Shown here: positions 14,549 to 23,148 of the stretch, in pieces
How the letters are laid out: every line of letters begins with the position of its first letter
Position numbering within the stretch: the stretch's first letter is position 1
DNA from: Streptomyces sp. NBC_00459
GTDB taxonomy: Bacteria > Actinomycetota > Actinomycetes > Streptomycetales > Streptomycetaceae
Assembly: GCF_036013955.1 (NCBI RefSeq)
Contig: NZ_CP107903.1
Span: forward strand, 7,378,001-7,442,000
Direction of reading: 5' to 3'
DNA length: 64,000 nt
Program-made: the position numbers and the translations under genes
Notes under the pieces: model-generated
What the model was told of the DNA's origin: nothing
What the model saw: the letters and a program-made list of their open reading frames with translations, nothing else
Databases searched by the model: none

Positions 14549-17170
14549 ATGGGACGCGGCAAGCTTCGGATCTACCTCGGTGCGGCACCGGGCGTCGGCA
14601 AGACGTACGCGATGCTGTCCGAGGCGCACCGCCGTGTCGAGCGCGGGACGGACTGTGTGGTGGCCTTCGTGGAGCACCACGGCCGGCCGCGTACGGAGGT
14701 GATGCTCCACGGACTGGAGCAGATCCCGCGCAGGGACCTCCCCTACCGCGGGACCGTGTTCACCGAGATGGACGTGGACGCCGTGCTCGCCCGTCGGCCG
14801 CAGATCGCCCTGGTGGACGAACTGCCGCACACCAACATTCCCGGCTCGCGCAACACCAAGCGCTGGCAGGACGTGGAGGAGCTGCTGGCCGCGGGTATCG
14901 ACGTGATATCGACCGTCAACATTCAACATCTTGAGTCGTTGGGTGATGTGGTTGAGTCGATCACTGGTGTACGTCAACAGGAGACAGTCCCCGACGAGGT
15001 GGTCCGGCGTGCGGATCAGATCGAGCTGGTCGACATGTCCCCGCAGGCGCTGCGGCGGCGGATGGCCCACGGCAACATCTACAAGTCCGACAAGGTCGAC
15101 GCGGCTCTCGCCAACTACTTCCGGCCGGGGAACCTGACCGCTCTGCGGGAGCTTGCGCTGCTGTGGGTGGCGGACCGGGTCGACGAGTACCTGACCGAGT
15201 ACCGCAGCGAGCACCAGGTCTCCAGGATCTGGGGCTCGCGCGAGCGGATCGTCGTCGGACTGACCGGCGGACCCGAGGGCCGCACGCTGATCCGGCGGGC
15301 CGCGCGGCTCGCGGAGAAGGGCGCCGGCGGCGAGGTCATGGCCGTCTACGTCGCCCGCAGCGACGGGCTGACCAACGCGTCGCCGAAGGAGCTGGCCGTA
15401 CAGCGGACACTGGTCGAGGATCTTGGCGGAACGTTTCATCATGTGGTCGGGGACGACGTCCCGGTGGCGCTGCTGGACTTCGCGCGGGGCGTGAACGCCA
15501 CGCAGATCGTGCTGGGCGTCTCCCGGCGCAAGACCTGGCAGTACGTCTTCGGGCCCGGGGTCGGCGCGACCGTGGCCCGGGACTCGGGGCCCGACCTCGA
15601 CGTCCATCTGATCACCCACGACGAGGCGGGCAAGGGACGCGGGCTGCCCGTGGCCCGGGGGGCCCGGCTCGGGCGGGCGCGGATCGTGTGGGGCTGGCTG
15701 GTCGGCGTGGCCGGTCCGGTGGTCCTCGCGCTGCTGCTGAACGCCGTCGACCTCGGCCTCGCCAACGACATGCTGCTGTTCCTGGCGCTCACGGTGGCGG
15801 CGGCCCTGCTCGGCGGCCTCTACCCGGCGCTGGCGTCGGCGGCGGTCGGTTCGATGCTGCTGAACTACTTCTACACGCCGCCGTACCACCGGCTGACCAT
15901 CGCCGACCCGAAGAACATCGTCGCCCTCGTGATCTTCTTCGGGGTCGCCGTGTCGGTGGCGTCCGTGGTGGACCTGGCCGCCCGGCGCACGCATCAGGCG
16001 GCCCGGCTGCGGGCGGAGTCGGAGATCCTCTCCTTCCTCGCGGGCAGCGTCCTGCGCGGCGAGACCAGCCTGGAGGCCCTTCTCGACCGGGTCCGGGAGA
16101 CCTTCGGGATGGAGTCCGTGGCCCTGCTGGAGCGCGCCTCCGACGTCGATCCCTGGACCTGCGCGGGCAGTGTCGGCACCCGGCAGGCGGTGGAGCGGCC
16201 GGAGGACGCCGACGTGGACATGCCGGTCGGCGACCACATGGCGCTCGCACTGTCCGGCCGGGTGCTGCCCGCCTCCGACCAACGCGTGCTGGCCGCGTTC
16301 GCCGCCCAGGCGGCCGTCGTGCTGGACCGGCGGCGCCTCCAGTCCCAGGCCGACCAGGCTCGTACCCTCGCCGAGGGCAACCGGATCCGCACGGCGCTGC
16401 TCGCCGCCGTCAGCCATGACTTGCGTACGCCGCTGGCCGGGATCAAGGCGGCGGTCTCGTCGCTGCGGTCGGACGACGTGGCGTGGTCCGAGGAGGACCA
16501 GGCGGAACTGCTGGCCGGCATCGAGGACGGGGCCGACCGGCTCGACCACCTCGTCGGCAATCTGCTGGACATGTCCCGGCTCCAGACCGGCACCGTCACC
16601 CCGCTGATCAGGGAGATCGACCTCGACGAGGTGGTGCCGATGGCCCTGGGCGGCGTACCCGAGGACAGTGTCGAGCTGGACATTCCCGAGACGCTGCCGA
16701 TGGTCGCCGTCGACCCCGGGCTCCTTGAGCGGTCGGTGGCCAACCTGGTCGAGAACGCCGTCAAGTACAGCCCGGCGGGGGAGACGGTGCTGGTGGCCGC
16801 CAGCGCCATCGCCGAGAGGGTGGAGGTGCGGGTGGTGGACCGGGGGCCGGGCGTGCCGGACGAGGCGAAGGACCGCATTTTCGAGCCCTTCCAGCGGTAC
16901 GGTGACGCTCCGCGCGGGGCCGGGGTGGGGCTGGGGCTCGCGGTGGCCCGGGGGTTCGCCGAGGCGATGGGCGGCACCCTGCGGGCCGAGGACACGCCTG
17001 GGGGCGGGCTGAGCATGGTGCTCACGGTGCGGGCGGCGGGGGCAGGGGACGGGTTCTCGCTGCGTGGTGGGACGCGGACGACGGAAGCGGGAACAGAAGT
17101 GCCGACAGCGGCGGCAGGGACAGTGGTGGCAGGGACAGCGGCGGCGGAGTCGGAAAGGCAGGTGTCATGA
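14549..17170 (+). CDS. kdpD: KdpD, osmosensitive K+ sensor histidine kinase
   Basis: This 873-residue kinase senses low potassium and turgor. The N-terminal KdpD domain has the Walker A loop GAAPGVGKT (11-19), LVDELPHTN and STVNIQHLES. A UspA-like domain (about 230-370) follows with ERIVVGLTGGPEG. Four short membrane segments come next (about 375-480), then a GAF-like region. His623 lies in SHDLRTPLAG, and the ATPase domain has NLVENAVKYS and GVGLGLAVARG. The ATG at 14549 heads the conserved GRGKLRIYLG start; longer in-frame extensions are unlikely. The C-terminal 45 residues are a low-complexity Thr/Ala/Gly tail. It overlaps kdpE by 4 nt. No kdpFABC genes lie in the window. Confidence 0.95.
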   Translation: MGRGKLRIYLGAAPGVGKTYAMLSEAHRRVERGTDCVVAFVEHHGRPRTEVMLHGLEQIPRRDLPYRGTVFTEMDVDAVLARRPQIALVDELPHTNIPGSRNTKRWQDVEELLAAGIDVISTVNIQHLESLGDVVESITGVRQQETVPDEVVRRADQIELVDMSPQALRRRMAHGNIYKSDKVDAALANYFRPGNLTALRELALLWVADRVDEYLTEYRSEHQVSRIWGSRERIVVGLTGGPEGRTLIRRAARLAEKGAGGEVMAVYVARSDGLTNASPKELAVQRTLVEDLGGTFHHVVGDDVPVALLDFARGVNATQIVLGVSRRKTWQYVFGPGVGATVARDSGPDLDVHLITHDEAGKGRGLPVARGARLGRARIVWGWLVGVAGPVVLALLLNAVDLGLANDMLLFLALTVAAALLGGLYPALASAAVGSMLLNYFYTPPYHRLTIADPKNIVALVIFFGVAVSVASVVDLAARRTHQAARLRAESEILSFLAGSVLRGETSLEALLDRVRETFGMESVALLERASDVDPWTCAGSVGTRQAVERPEDADVDMPVGDHMALALSGRVLPASDQRVLAAFAAQAAVVLDRRRLQSQADQARTLAEGNRIRTALLAAVSHDLRTPLAGIKAAVSSLRSDDVAWSEEDQAELLAGIEDGADRLDHLVGNLLDMSRLQTGTVTPLIREIDLDEVVPMALGGVPEDSVELDIPETLPMVAVDPGLLERSVANLVENAVKYSPAGETVLVAASAIAERVEVRVVDRGPGVPDEAKDRIFEPFQRYGDAPRGAGVGLGLAVARGFAEAMGGTLRAEDTPGGGLSMVLTVRAAGAGDGFSLRGGTRTTEAGTEVPTAAAGTVVAGTAAAESERQVS

Positions 17171-17850
17171 CCCGGGTGCTGGTGGTCGAGGACGAGCCGC
17201 AGATCGTGCGTGCCCTCGTGATCAACCTCAGGGCACGCAAGTACGAGGTCGACGCGGCCTCCGACGGCGCGACCGCCCTCGAACTCGCCGCCGCCCGCCA
17301 TCCCGACGTGGTCGTGCTCGACCTGGGACTGCCCGACATGGACGGTGTCGAGGTGATCAAGGGGCTCCGGGGATGGACACGGGTGCCCATCCTGGTGCTG
17401 TCGGCCCGTCACTCGTCCGACGAGAAGGTCGAGGCGCTCGACGCGGGAGCCGACGACTACGTGACCAAGCCCTTCGGCATGGACGAACTGCTGGCCCGGC
17501 TGCGGGCCGCCGTCCGCCGGGCCGAGCCCACCGGGAGCGGCGAGGACGACGTCATGGTGGAGACCGACGAGTTCACCGTCGACCTGGCGGCGAAAAAGGT
17601 CCACCGCGCGGGGCGTGACGTACGGCTGACCCCCACGGAGTGGCATCTGCTGGAGGTGCTCGTGCGCAACACGGGACGGCTGGTCAGCCAGAGACAGCTT
17701 CTCCAGGAGGTCTGGGGGCCGTCGTACGGCACGGAGACCAACTATCTGCGCGTCTACATGGCGCAGTTGCGGCGCAAGCTGGAGGCGGATCCCTCGCATC
17801 CGAAGCACTTCATCACCGAACCCGGGATGGGATACCGGTTCGAGCGGTAG
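17167..17850 (+). CDS. kdpE: KdpE, response regulator for K+ transport
   Basis: This 227-residue OmpR/KdpE-type regulator has a receiver domain with Asp52 in VVLDLGLPDMDG, Ser in VLSARHS and Lys in YVTKPFGMDEL. The winged-helix output domain carries TPTEWHLLEVLV and ends HFITEPGMGYRFER. It starts ATGA, overlapping the kdpD stop, so it is translated with its kinase. In the family, phosphorylated KdpE turns on kdpFABC; with no kdpFABC here, targets are elsewhere or include the K+ genes just downstream. Confidence 0.95.
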   Translation: MTRVLVVEDEPQIVRALVINLRARKYEVDAASDGATALELAAARHPDVVVLDLGLPDMDGVEVIKGLRGWTRVPILVLSARHSSDEKVEALDAGADDYVTKPFGMDELLARLRAAVRRAEPTGSGEDDVMVETDEFTVDLAAKKVHRAGRDVRLTPTEWHLLEVLVRNTGRLVSQRQLLQEVWGPSYGTETNYLRVYMAQLRRKLEADPSHPKHFITEPGMGYRFER

Positions 17851-17915
17851 GACCGTCCTGGGGCCGTCCTCAGGGAGGCATGGTCCCGGGGTACGTCGGT
17901 GTCGGTGGGCGCCGG

Positions 17916-17930
17916 TACGCTTCAGGTATG
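17916..17930 (+). promoter_or_regulatory. Leaderless-type promoter of the OB-fold gene
   Basis: TACGCT (17916-17921) is followed by exactly six bases and then the ATG at 17928, so transcription should start at or one base from the A of ATG. There is no Shine-Dalgarno sequence in the six bases, which supports leaderless translation. The -35 region is weak. Confidence 0.5.
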
Positions 17931-18326
17931 AGTGCTGTTCCTCGTTCCGAGAAGCCGGTGGGCCGGTTCCGGCGCATGCTCGACCGGCTCTCCTCGTCCC
18001 AGGAGGACCTGGAGTCCGAGGAGCTGCGCGAGGACACCGCGACCGCGGGCTGTACGCGTATCGGTGACTGCCACGACCGACAGATAGTGACGGTTACTGG
18101 TACGTTGCGCACGGTCACGCTGCGGCCGAGGGCGGGGGTTCCGGCCCTGGAGGCCGAGCTCTTCGACGGTTCGGCCGCGCTGGACGTGGTGTGGCTCGGC
18201 AGGCGTTCCATCGTCGGGATAGAGCCGGGGCGCAAGCTGATCGCGTCGGGGCGGATCTCGATGAGCCGGGGCCGGCGTGTGCTGTTCAATCCGAAATACG
18301 AACTGAGACCCCTCGGACGGGAGTAG
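17928..18326 (+). CDS. OB-fold nucleic-acid-binding protein
   Basis: This 132-residue protein has a polar helical start (FRRMLDRLSSSQEDLESEEL) and then an OB-fold: IVTVTGTLRTVTLRP, LEAELFDGSAALDVVWLGRR, KLIASGRISMSRGRRVLFNP. The fold resembles the anticodon/ssDNA-binding OB domain of RecG and RecO-like proteins. M. tuberculosis Rv2694c is the likely counterpart in the same place. Function is unknown. Its stop is three bases from the DUF3159 start, so the two are one operon. Confidence 0.87.
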   Translation: MSAVPRSEKPVGRFRRMLDRLSSSQEDLESEELREDTATAGCTRIGDCHDRQIVTVTGTLRTVTLRPRAGVPALEAELFDGSAALDVVWLGRRSIVGIEPGRKLIASGRISMSRGRRVLFNPKYELRPLGRE

Positions 18327-18329
18327 CCG

Positions 18330-19049
18330 GTGACCTCGCTCGACAAGCCGACCGAAGACGCCCAGCAGGATTCCAGGGCGGTGACCGAGGCCGCGCTCTT
18401 CGAGGCGTTCGGCGGTCTGCGGGGCATGATCGAGACGGTCCTGCCGGGGCTGCTCTTCGTCACGATCTACACGATCAAGAAGGACCTGCACTCGTCGGCC
18501 ATCGCGGCCCTCGCAGTCTCGGTGCTGCTGGTCGTGGTGCGCCTCGTCAAGAAGGACACCGTCAAGCATGCCTTCAGCGGTGTCTTCGGTGTCGCCTTCG
18601 GCGTCGTCTTCGCCATGATGACGGGCAATGCCAAGGACTTCTATCTGCCCGGCATGCTCTACACGCTGGGGCTGGCGCTGGCGTACATCATCACGACGCT
18701 GTGCGGTGTTCCGCTGCTCGGGCTGATCCTCGGCCCGGTCTTCAAGGAGAACCTCTCCTGGCGTACGCGGAATCCGGGGCGCAAGAAGGCCTACGCGAAG
18801 GCCAGTTGGGCGTGGGGGCTGATCCTGCTCGCCAAGTGCGCGATTCTCTTCCCGCTGTACCTGTGGGCGGACACGGCGTCGCTCGGCTGGGTCCTGGTGG
18901 CGTTGAAGATCCCGCCGTTCCTGCTGGCCGTGTGGCTCACATGGGTGTTCCTGGCGAAGGCGCCGGCGCCGATCGACGTGTTCGCGGAGATGGAGGCGGA
19001 GGAGCGGGCGGCCGAGGAGCGGAAGGCTGCGGCTTCTTCTTCCGAGTAG
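18330..19049 (+). CDS. DUF3159 integral membrane protein
   Basis: This 239-residue protein starts GTG ACC TCG. About six membrane segments run from residue 35 (VLPGLLFVTIYTI) to 215, with short charged loops (KKDTVKHAFSG, RTRNPGRKKAYAKASW) and an acidic Ala/Glu-rich coiled tail (AEMEAEERAAEERKAA). The DUF3159 family is actinobacterial (Rv2693c) and always near trkA-like genes, which makes a link to ion transport plausible but unproven. It converges on the trkA pair across a repeat element. Confidence 0.9.
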   Translation: MTSLDKPTEDAQQDSRAVTEAALFEAFGGLRGMIETVLPGLLFVTIYTIKKDLHSSAIAALAVSVLLVVVRLVKKDTVKHAFSGVFGVAFGVVFAMMTGNAKDFYLPGMLYTLGLALAYIITTLCGVPLLGLILGPVFKENLSWRTRNPGRKKAYAKASWAWGLILLAKCAILFPLYLWADTASLGWVLVALKIPPFLLAVWLTWVFLAKAPAPIDVFAEMEAEERAAEERKAAASSSE

Positions 19050-19078
19050 CTTCCGGGTATGGGGAGTGGGGGCGGGCG

Positions 19079-19192
19079 TCGGGGTGTTTCGCCCCCGCCG
19101 CCCCTACCCGTCCCATCCCTGGGGGCTGCGCCCCCAGACCCCCGCTTCGGCCCTGAAGGGGCCTCGTCCTCAAGCGCCGGACGGGCTGAAAT
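19079..19192. repeat. Streptomyces intergenic hairpin repeat, copy A
   Basis: A dense array of GC palindromes (GTTTCGCCCC, then TGGGGGC-TGC-GCCCCCA near 19120-19136, then CCCTGAAGGGG) lies between convergent genes. Most of it recurs at 62923-63060: CCCCTAC-CGTCCCATC, GGGGGCTGCGCCCCC, TTCGGCCCTGAAGGGGCC and TCGTCCTCAA are shared. It probably works as a bidirectional terminator or is a small mobile palindromic unit. Confidence 0.75.
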
Positions 19193-19195
19193 CAA

Positions 19196-19873
19196 TCAGC
19201 TCGGGGCTTCCTCCTTGCGTACCGACAGGAGGTCCTCCAGCTGTTCCTCCCTGGCCTGGGCGGCTACGAACAGGAGTTCGTCGCCGGGTTCCAGTGAGTC
19301 CTCCCGGGACGGGGTGAGGACCCGGGTGCCGCGGATGATCGTCACCAGGGACGTGTCCTCCGGCCACTCCACGTCGCCGACCTGAATACCGGCCAGCGCG
19401 GACTCCGGGGGGAGGGTCAGTTCGACCAGGTTCGCGTCGCCGTGGCTGAAGCGGAGCAGGCGTACCAGGTCGCCGACGCTCACCGCCTCCTCGACCAGGG
19501 CCGACATCAGGCGGGGGGTGGAGACCGCCACGTCCACACCCCAGGACTCGTTGAACAGCCACTCGTTCTTGGGGTTGTTGACCCGGGCGACGACGCGCGG
19601 AACGCCGTACTCCGTCTTCGCGAGCAGGGAAACGACCAGGTTCACCTTGTCGTCGCCCGTCGCGGCGATCACGACGTTGCATCGCTGCAACGCCGCCTCG
19701 TCCAAGGACGTGATCTCGCAGGCGTCGGCCAGCAGCCACTCCGCCTGGGGGACTCGTTCGACCGAGATGGCCGTGGGGGCCTTGTCGATCAGCAGGATCT
19801 CGTGACCGTTCTCCAGCAGCTCGCCCGCGATCGAGCGGCCGACGGCACCGGCACCGGCAATGGCGACCCTCAT
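19196..19873 (-). CDS. TrkA/RCK potassium-uptake regulatory protein (second of pair)
   Basis: This 225-residue protein has one RCK_N and one RCK_C domain. The Rossmann start VAIAGAGAVGRSIAGEL binds NAD(H) or ATP/ADP, with acidic LLIDK at the end of beta2. VVIAATGDDKVN and PRVVARVNNP follow. The C-domain (about 140-225) begins LVELTLPPESALAG. Such proteins form cytoplasmic rings that gate K+ channels or carriers; some RCK_C domains bind c-di-AMP. The start ATG shares one base with the stop of the upstream RCK gene (TGATG), so the two are translated together, like ceoB/ceoC in M. tuberculosis. Confidence 0.9.
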   Translation of the reverse strand: MRVAIAGAGAVGRSIAGELLENGHEILLIDKAPTAISVERVPQAEWLLADACEITSLDEAALQRCNVVIAATGDDKVNLVVSLLAKTEYGVPRVVARVNNPKNEWLFNESWGVDVAVSTPRLMSALVEEAVSVGDLVRLLRFSHGDANLVELTLPPESALAGIQVGDVEWPEDTSLVTIIRGTRVLTPSREDSLEPGDELLFVAAQAREEQLEDLLSVRKEEAPS

Positions 19874-20544
19874 CAGTGACCGGCCTCCTCTTCGGGGCCT
19901 TCGGCGAACGACGCCTCGACCTTCTCGACGTCGTCCGTACGCATCATCACGTGCACCAGGTCGCCCTCCTGGAGCACCGTCTGCGAGGTGGGCAGGACCG
20001 CCTCGCCCAGCCGGGTGAGGAAGGCGACGCGCACACCGGTCTCGTCCTGCATCCTGCTGATCTTGTGGCCCACCCAGGCCGACGACGCGTGCACCTCGGC
20101 GAGCTGGACGCCACCCGTGGGATCGCGCCACAGCGGCTCCGCACCGGACGGCAGCAGCCGGCGTAGCATCTGGTCGGCCGTCCAGCGGACCGTGGCGACG
20201 GTCGGGATGCCCAGGCGCTGGTAGACCTCGGCGCGGCGGGGGTCGTAGATGCGGGCCGCGACGTTCTCGATGCCGAACATCTCGCGGGCCACCCGGGCGG
20301 CGATGATGTTCGAGTTGTCACCGCTGGAGACGGCGGCGAACGCGCCGGCGTCCTCGATGCCGGCCTCGCGAAGGGTGTCCTGGTCGAAGCCGACTCCGGT
20401 GACACGACGGCCGCCGAACCCGGAGCCCAGTCGTCGGAAGGCGGTGGGGTCCTGGTCGATCACGGCGACCGTGTGCCCCTGTTGCTCCAGGGTCTGCGCG
20501 AGAGCGGAACCCACTCTGCCGCAGCCCATGATGACGATGTGCAC
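19873..20544 (-). CDS. TrkA/RCK potassium-uptake regulatory protein (first of pair)
   Basis: This 223-residue RCK protein starts at GTG 20544. The nucleotide site is IVIMGCGRVGSALAQTLEQQ with the acidic VIDQD. FAAVSSGDNSN and VAARIYDPRRAEVYQRLG follow. The RCK_C part starts near 140 (GGVQLAEVHASSAWVG) and is followed by an acidic tail (EGPEEEAGH). It is paired with, and probably hetero-oligomerises with, the next RCK protein. There is no TrkH/KtrB-type pore gene here; the divergent KimA-like transporter is the natural partner. Confidence 0.9.
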   Translation of the reverse strand: MHIVIMGCGRVGSALAQTLEQQGHTVAVIDQDPTAFRRLGSGFGGRRVTGVGFDQDTLREAGIEDAGAFAAVSSGDNSNIIAARVAREMFGIENVAARIYDPRRAEVYQRLGIPTVATVRWTADQMLRRLLPSGAEPLWRDPTGGVQLAEVHASSAWVGHKISRMQDETGVRVAFLTRLGEAVLPTSQTVLQEGDLVHVMMRTDDVEKVEASFAEGPEEEAGH

Positions 20545-20682
20545 GACCGTCCTTCCGATCCGATGTCAAGGCCCGCCGTTGTCGACTTGGCTTGAACAGG
20601 GTCTCAGACCCCTGCCCAAGCTACACACGCACGGTCGTCGGACGGCACCCCCGCGTGTACTCCGTGTGTGCCCGTGGGCCGC

Positions 20683-20781
20683 CTACCTGCGGCTGATGCT
20701 GCGCACACTGGCCACGGTCAGAAGGGTGAGAACGACGAGTGCGGCGGCGGCACCGATCAGCTCCGCGGCGAGATGCGGCAT
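20683..20781 (-). CDS. 32-residue single-span membrane peptide
   Basis: The reverse-strand ATG at 20781 has GGGAG five bases upstream. It encodes a 32-residue peptide that starts MPHLAAELIG. A hydrophobic stretch (IGAAAALVVLTLLTVASV) forms one membrane helix, and a basic end (RSISRR) predicts the C-terminus inside. It is in line with, and 139 nt upstream of, the RCK gene pair and divergent from the KimA-like transporter. In size and design it resembles KdpF, the small stabilising subunit of the Kdp pump. A role as an accessory peptide of the K+ transporter is inference. It was found by reading the gap, not by homology. Confidence 0.6.
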   Translation of the reverse strand: MPHLAAELIGAAAALVVLTLLTVASVRSISRR

Positions 20782-20973
20782 GGGGTCTCCCGGGCAAGAG
20801 GGGCAGCAGGGAAGCCGGAAAAGCGGCTAAAGGTGACATAAAGGGTGCTGTGGTTTCGTCATATAGCCATGAGGACGCGGTCCCAGGGGTGTTCGCCTGT
20901 CTCGGATGCCGGGATTTCACTCGACGGACCGTCGGGTTTTCACCCGGATGTGCCCAGAACAAGGCGGGGAGCT

Positions 20974-20989
20974 TACGATCCTGTCCGTG
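20974..20989 (+). promoter_or_regulatory. Leaderless-type promoter of the KimA-like transporter
   Basis: TACGAT (20974-20979) ends seven bases before the GTG at 20987, so the transcript should start within one base of the start codon. The nearest purine-rich stretch (GGGGAG) is 16 bases away, too far for a ribosome site, which favours leaderless translation. Confidence 0.5.
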
Positions 20990-23035
20990 TCCAAACTGAC
21001 CGACGTGCCCAAACGGATCCTGATCGGGCGCGCACTGCGCAGTGATCGGCTCGGCGAAACGCTCCTGCCGAAGCGCATCGCTCTCCCCGTCTTCGCCTCC
21101 GACCCGCTCTCCTCCGTTGCCTACGCTCCCGGGGAAGTGCTGCTGGTCCTGTCGATCGCGGGCGTGTCGGCGTACCACTTCAGCCCGTGGATCGCACTCG
21201 CTGTCGTCGTACTGATGTTCACTGTGGTCGCCTCCTACCGGCAGAACGTGCACGCGTACCCGAGCGGCGGCGGCGACTACGAGGTGGCGAACACCAACCT
21301 CGGTCCCAAGGCCGGCCTCACGGTCGCCAGCGCGCTGCTCGTCGACTACGTCCTGACCGTCGCCGTGTCGATCTCCTCGGGCATCGAGAACCTCGGTTCC
21401 GCCGTCCCCTTCGTCGTCGAGCACAAGGTGTTCTGCGCGGTCGCCGTCATCGTGCTGCTGACGCTGATGAACCTGCGGGGCGTCAAGGAGTCCGGGAAGC
21501 TGTTCGCGATTCCGACGTACGTGTTCGTCGCGGGCGTCTTCATCATGATCGCGTGGGGCGCCTTCCGCGGCCTGGTGCTGGGCGATCACATGCGCGCGCC
21601 GACGGCCGGCTACGAGATCAAGGCAGAACATCAGGGACTGGCCGGGTTCGCACTCGTGTTCCTGCTGCTGCGGGCCTTCTCCTCCGGCTGTGCCGCGCTC
21701 ACCGGTGTCGAGGCCATCTCCAACGGTGTACCGGCCTTCCGCAAGCCCAAGTCCAAGAACGCGGCGACCACGCTCGCGGCGATGGGTCTCCTCGCCGTCA
21801 CCATGTTCTGCGGGATCATCGTGCTGGCCATGACCACCAAGGTGCGGATGGCCGAGAACCCCGCGCACGACCTGCTGGACAAGGGAGTCGAGGTCGGCTC
21901 CGGCTACGTCCAGAACCCGGTGATCTCACAGGTCGCGGAGGCCGTGTTCGGCGACGGCAGTTTCTTCTTCATCCTGCTGGCCGCCGCCACCGCGCTGGTG
22001 CTCTTCCTGGCCGCCAACACCGCGTACAACGGCTTCCCGCTGCTCGGCTCGATCCTCGCGCAGGACCGCTATCTCCCGCGCCAGCTGCACACGCGCGGCG
22101 ACCGGCTCGCCTTCTCCAACGGCATCGTGCTGCTCGCCGGCGCGGCCGTCCTGCTGGTGTGGATCTACGGAGCGGACTCGACCCGCCTCATCCAGCTGTA
22201 CATCGTCGGCGTGTTCGTGTCCTTCACGCTCAGCCAGACCGGCATGGTCCGGCACTGGAACCGGCACCTGGCCACCGAGAAGGACCAGATGAAGCGCCGG
22301 CGCATGGTCCGCTCCCGCGCCATCAACACCTTCGGCGCCTTCTTCACCGGGCTGGTGCTGGTCGTCGTACTGGGTACGAAGTTCACGCACGGCGCCTGGG
22401 TGGCGCTGCTCGGCATGGTGATCTTCTACGCGGTGATGACGGCGATCCGCAAGCACTACGACCGGGTCTCCGAGGAGATCGCCGCCCCGGAGGGCCCGAG
22501 CGACGACAGCGTACGGCCGTCCCGGGTGCACTCGGTCGTTCTGATCTCGAAGATCCACCGGCCCACGCTGCGCGCGCTCGCGTATGCGAAACTGATGCGC
22601 TCCGACACGCTGGAGGCGCTCAGCGTCAACGTCGATCCGGCGGAGACGAAGGCGCTGCAGGAGGAGTGGGAGCGCCGGGGGATCACCGTCCCGCTGAAGG
22701 TGCTCGACTCGCCGTACCGGGAGATCACCCGACCGGTGATCGAGTACGTGAAGGGGCTGCGCCGGGAGTCGCCGCGCGACGCCGTGTCCGTGATCATCCC
22801 GGAGTACGTGGTCGGCCACTGGTACGAGCAGCTGCTGCACAACCAGAGCGCGCTGCGGCTCAAGGGGCGCCTGCTGTTCACCCCGGGCGTCATGGTGACG
22901 TCGGTGCCCTACCAGCTCCAGTCGTCCGAGGTGGCCAAGAAGCGGGCCCGGAAGCGGCAGGACTGGAACGCGCCCGGATCCGTCCGGCGCGGGCCCGCCG
23001 AGGAGCGGACGCAGGAACCGAGCGCGAAGAGCTGA
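20987..23035 (+). CDS. APC-superfamily transporter, KimA/YdaO-like K+ carrier
   Basis: This 682-residue protein starts SKLTDVPKRILIGRALRSD, the amphipathic leader of KimA-type proteins. ALPVFASDPLSSVAYAPGE marks segment 1 (the unwound Ser/Asp-rich cation site of KimA). About twelve membrane segments follow to residue 520. YPSGGGDYEVANTNLG and TGVEAISNGVPAF are family motifs. A cytoplasmic UspA-like domain (about 545-655, VHSVVLISKIHRPTLRALAYA) ends in a basic tail. B. subtilis KimA is a high-affinity K+/H+ symporter controlled by c-di-AMP. The M. tuberculosis counterpart Rv2690c lies next to ceoBC. Divergent RCK genes and upstream kdpDE support K+ as the substrate. Confidence 0.87.
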   Translation: MSKLTDVPKRILIGRALRSDRLGETLLPKRIALPVFASDPLSSVAYAPGEVLLVLSIAGVSAYHFSPWIALAVVVLMFTVVASYRQNVHAYPSGGGDYEVANTNLGPKAGLTVASALLVDYVLTVAVSISSGIENLGSAVPFVVEHKVFCAVAVIVLLTLMNLRGVKESGKLFAIPTYVFVAGVFIMIAWGAFRGLVLGDHMRAPTAGYEIKAEHQGLAGFALVFLLLRAFSSGCAALTGVEAISNGVPAFRKPKSKNAATTLAAMGLLAVTMFCGIIVLAMTTKVRMAENPAHDLLDKGVEVGSGYVQNPVISQVAEAVFGDGSFFFILLAAATALVLFLAANTAYNGFPLLGSILAQDRYLPRQLHTRGDRLAFSNGIVLLAGAAVLLVWIYGADSTRLIQLYIVGVFVSFTLSQTGMVRHWNRHLATEKDQMKRRRMVRSRAINTFGAFFTGLVLVVVLGTKFTHGAWVALLGMVIFYAVMTAIRKHYDRVSEEIAAPEGPSDDSVRPSRVHSVVLISKIHRPTLRALAYAKLMRSDTLEALSVNVDPAETKALQEEWERRGITVPLKVLDSPYREITRPVIEYVKGLRRESPRDAVSVIIPEYVVGHWYEQLLHNQSALRLKGRLLFTPGVMVTSVPYQLQSSEVAKKRARKRQDWNAPGSVRRGPAEERTQEPSAKS

Positions 23036-23148
23036 CGAGCCGGGGACGGCCCGGTACGGGCTTGTGGTGAGTGGTCGGGCGGCACCCACGTAGACTGGTG
23101 GGCTGTTGTCCGGCCGTTCCCTTTTCTCTCCCCTGGAGTCACCCCGCC

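Noticed and set aside
14438..16549. A 703-codon open frame on the reverse strand opposite kdpD
   Set aside because: It is antisense to a clear KdpD, rich in Arg/Gly/His/Pro with no domain, and has no ribosome site; it is a GC-bias shadow.
20545..20986. A ydaO-type c-di-AMP riboswitch controlling the KimA-like gene
   Set aside because: The carrier seems leaderless (TACGAT seven bases before GTG), leaving no room for an aptamer.
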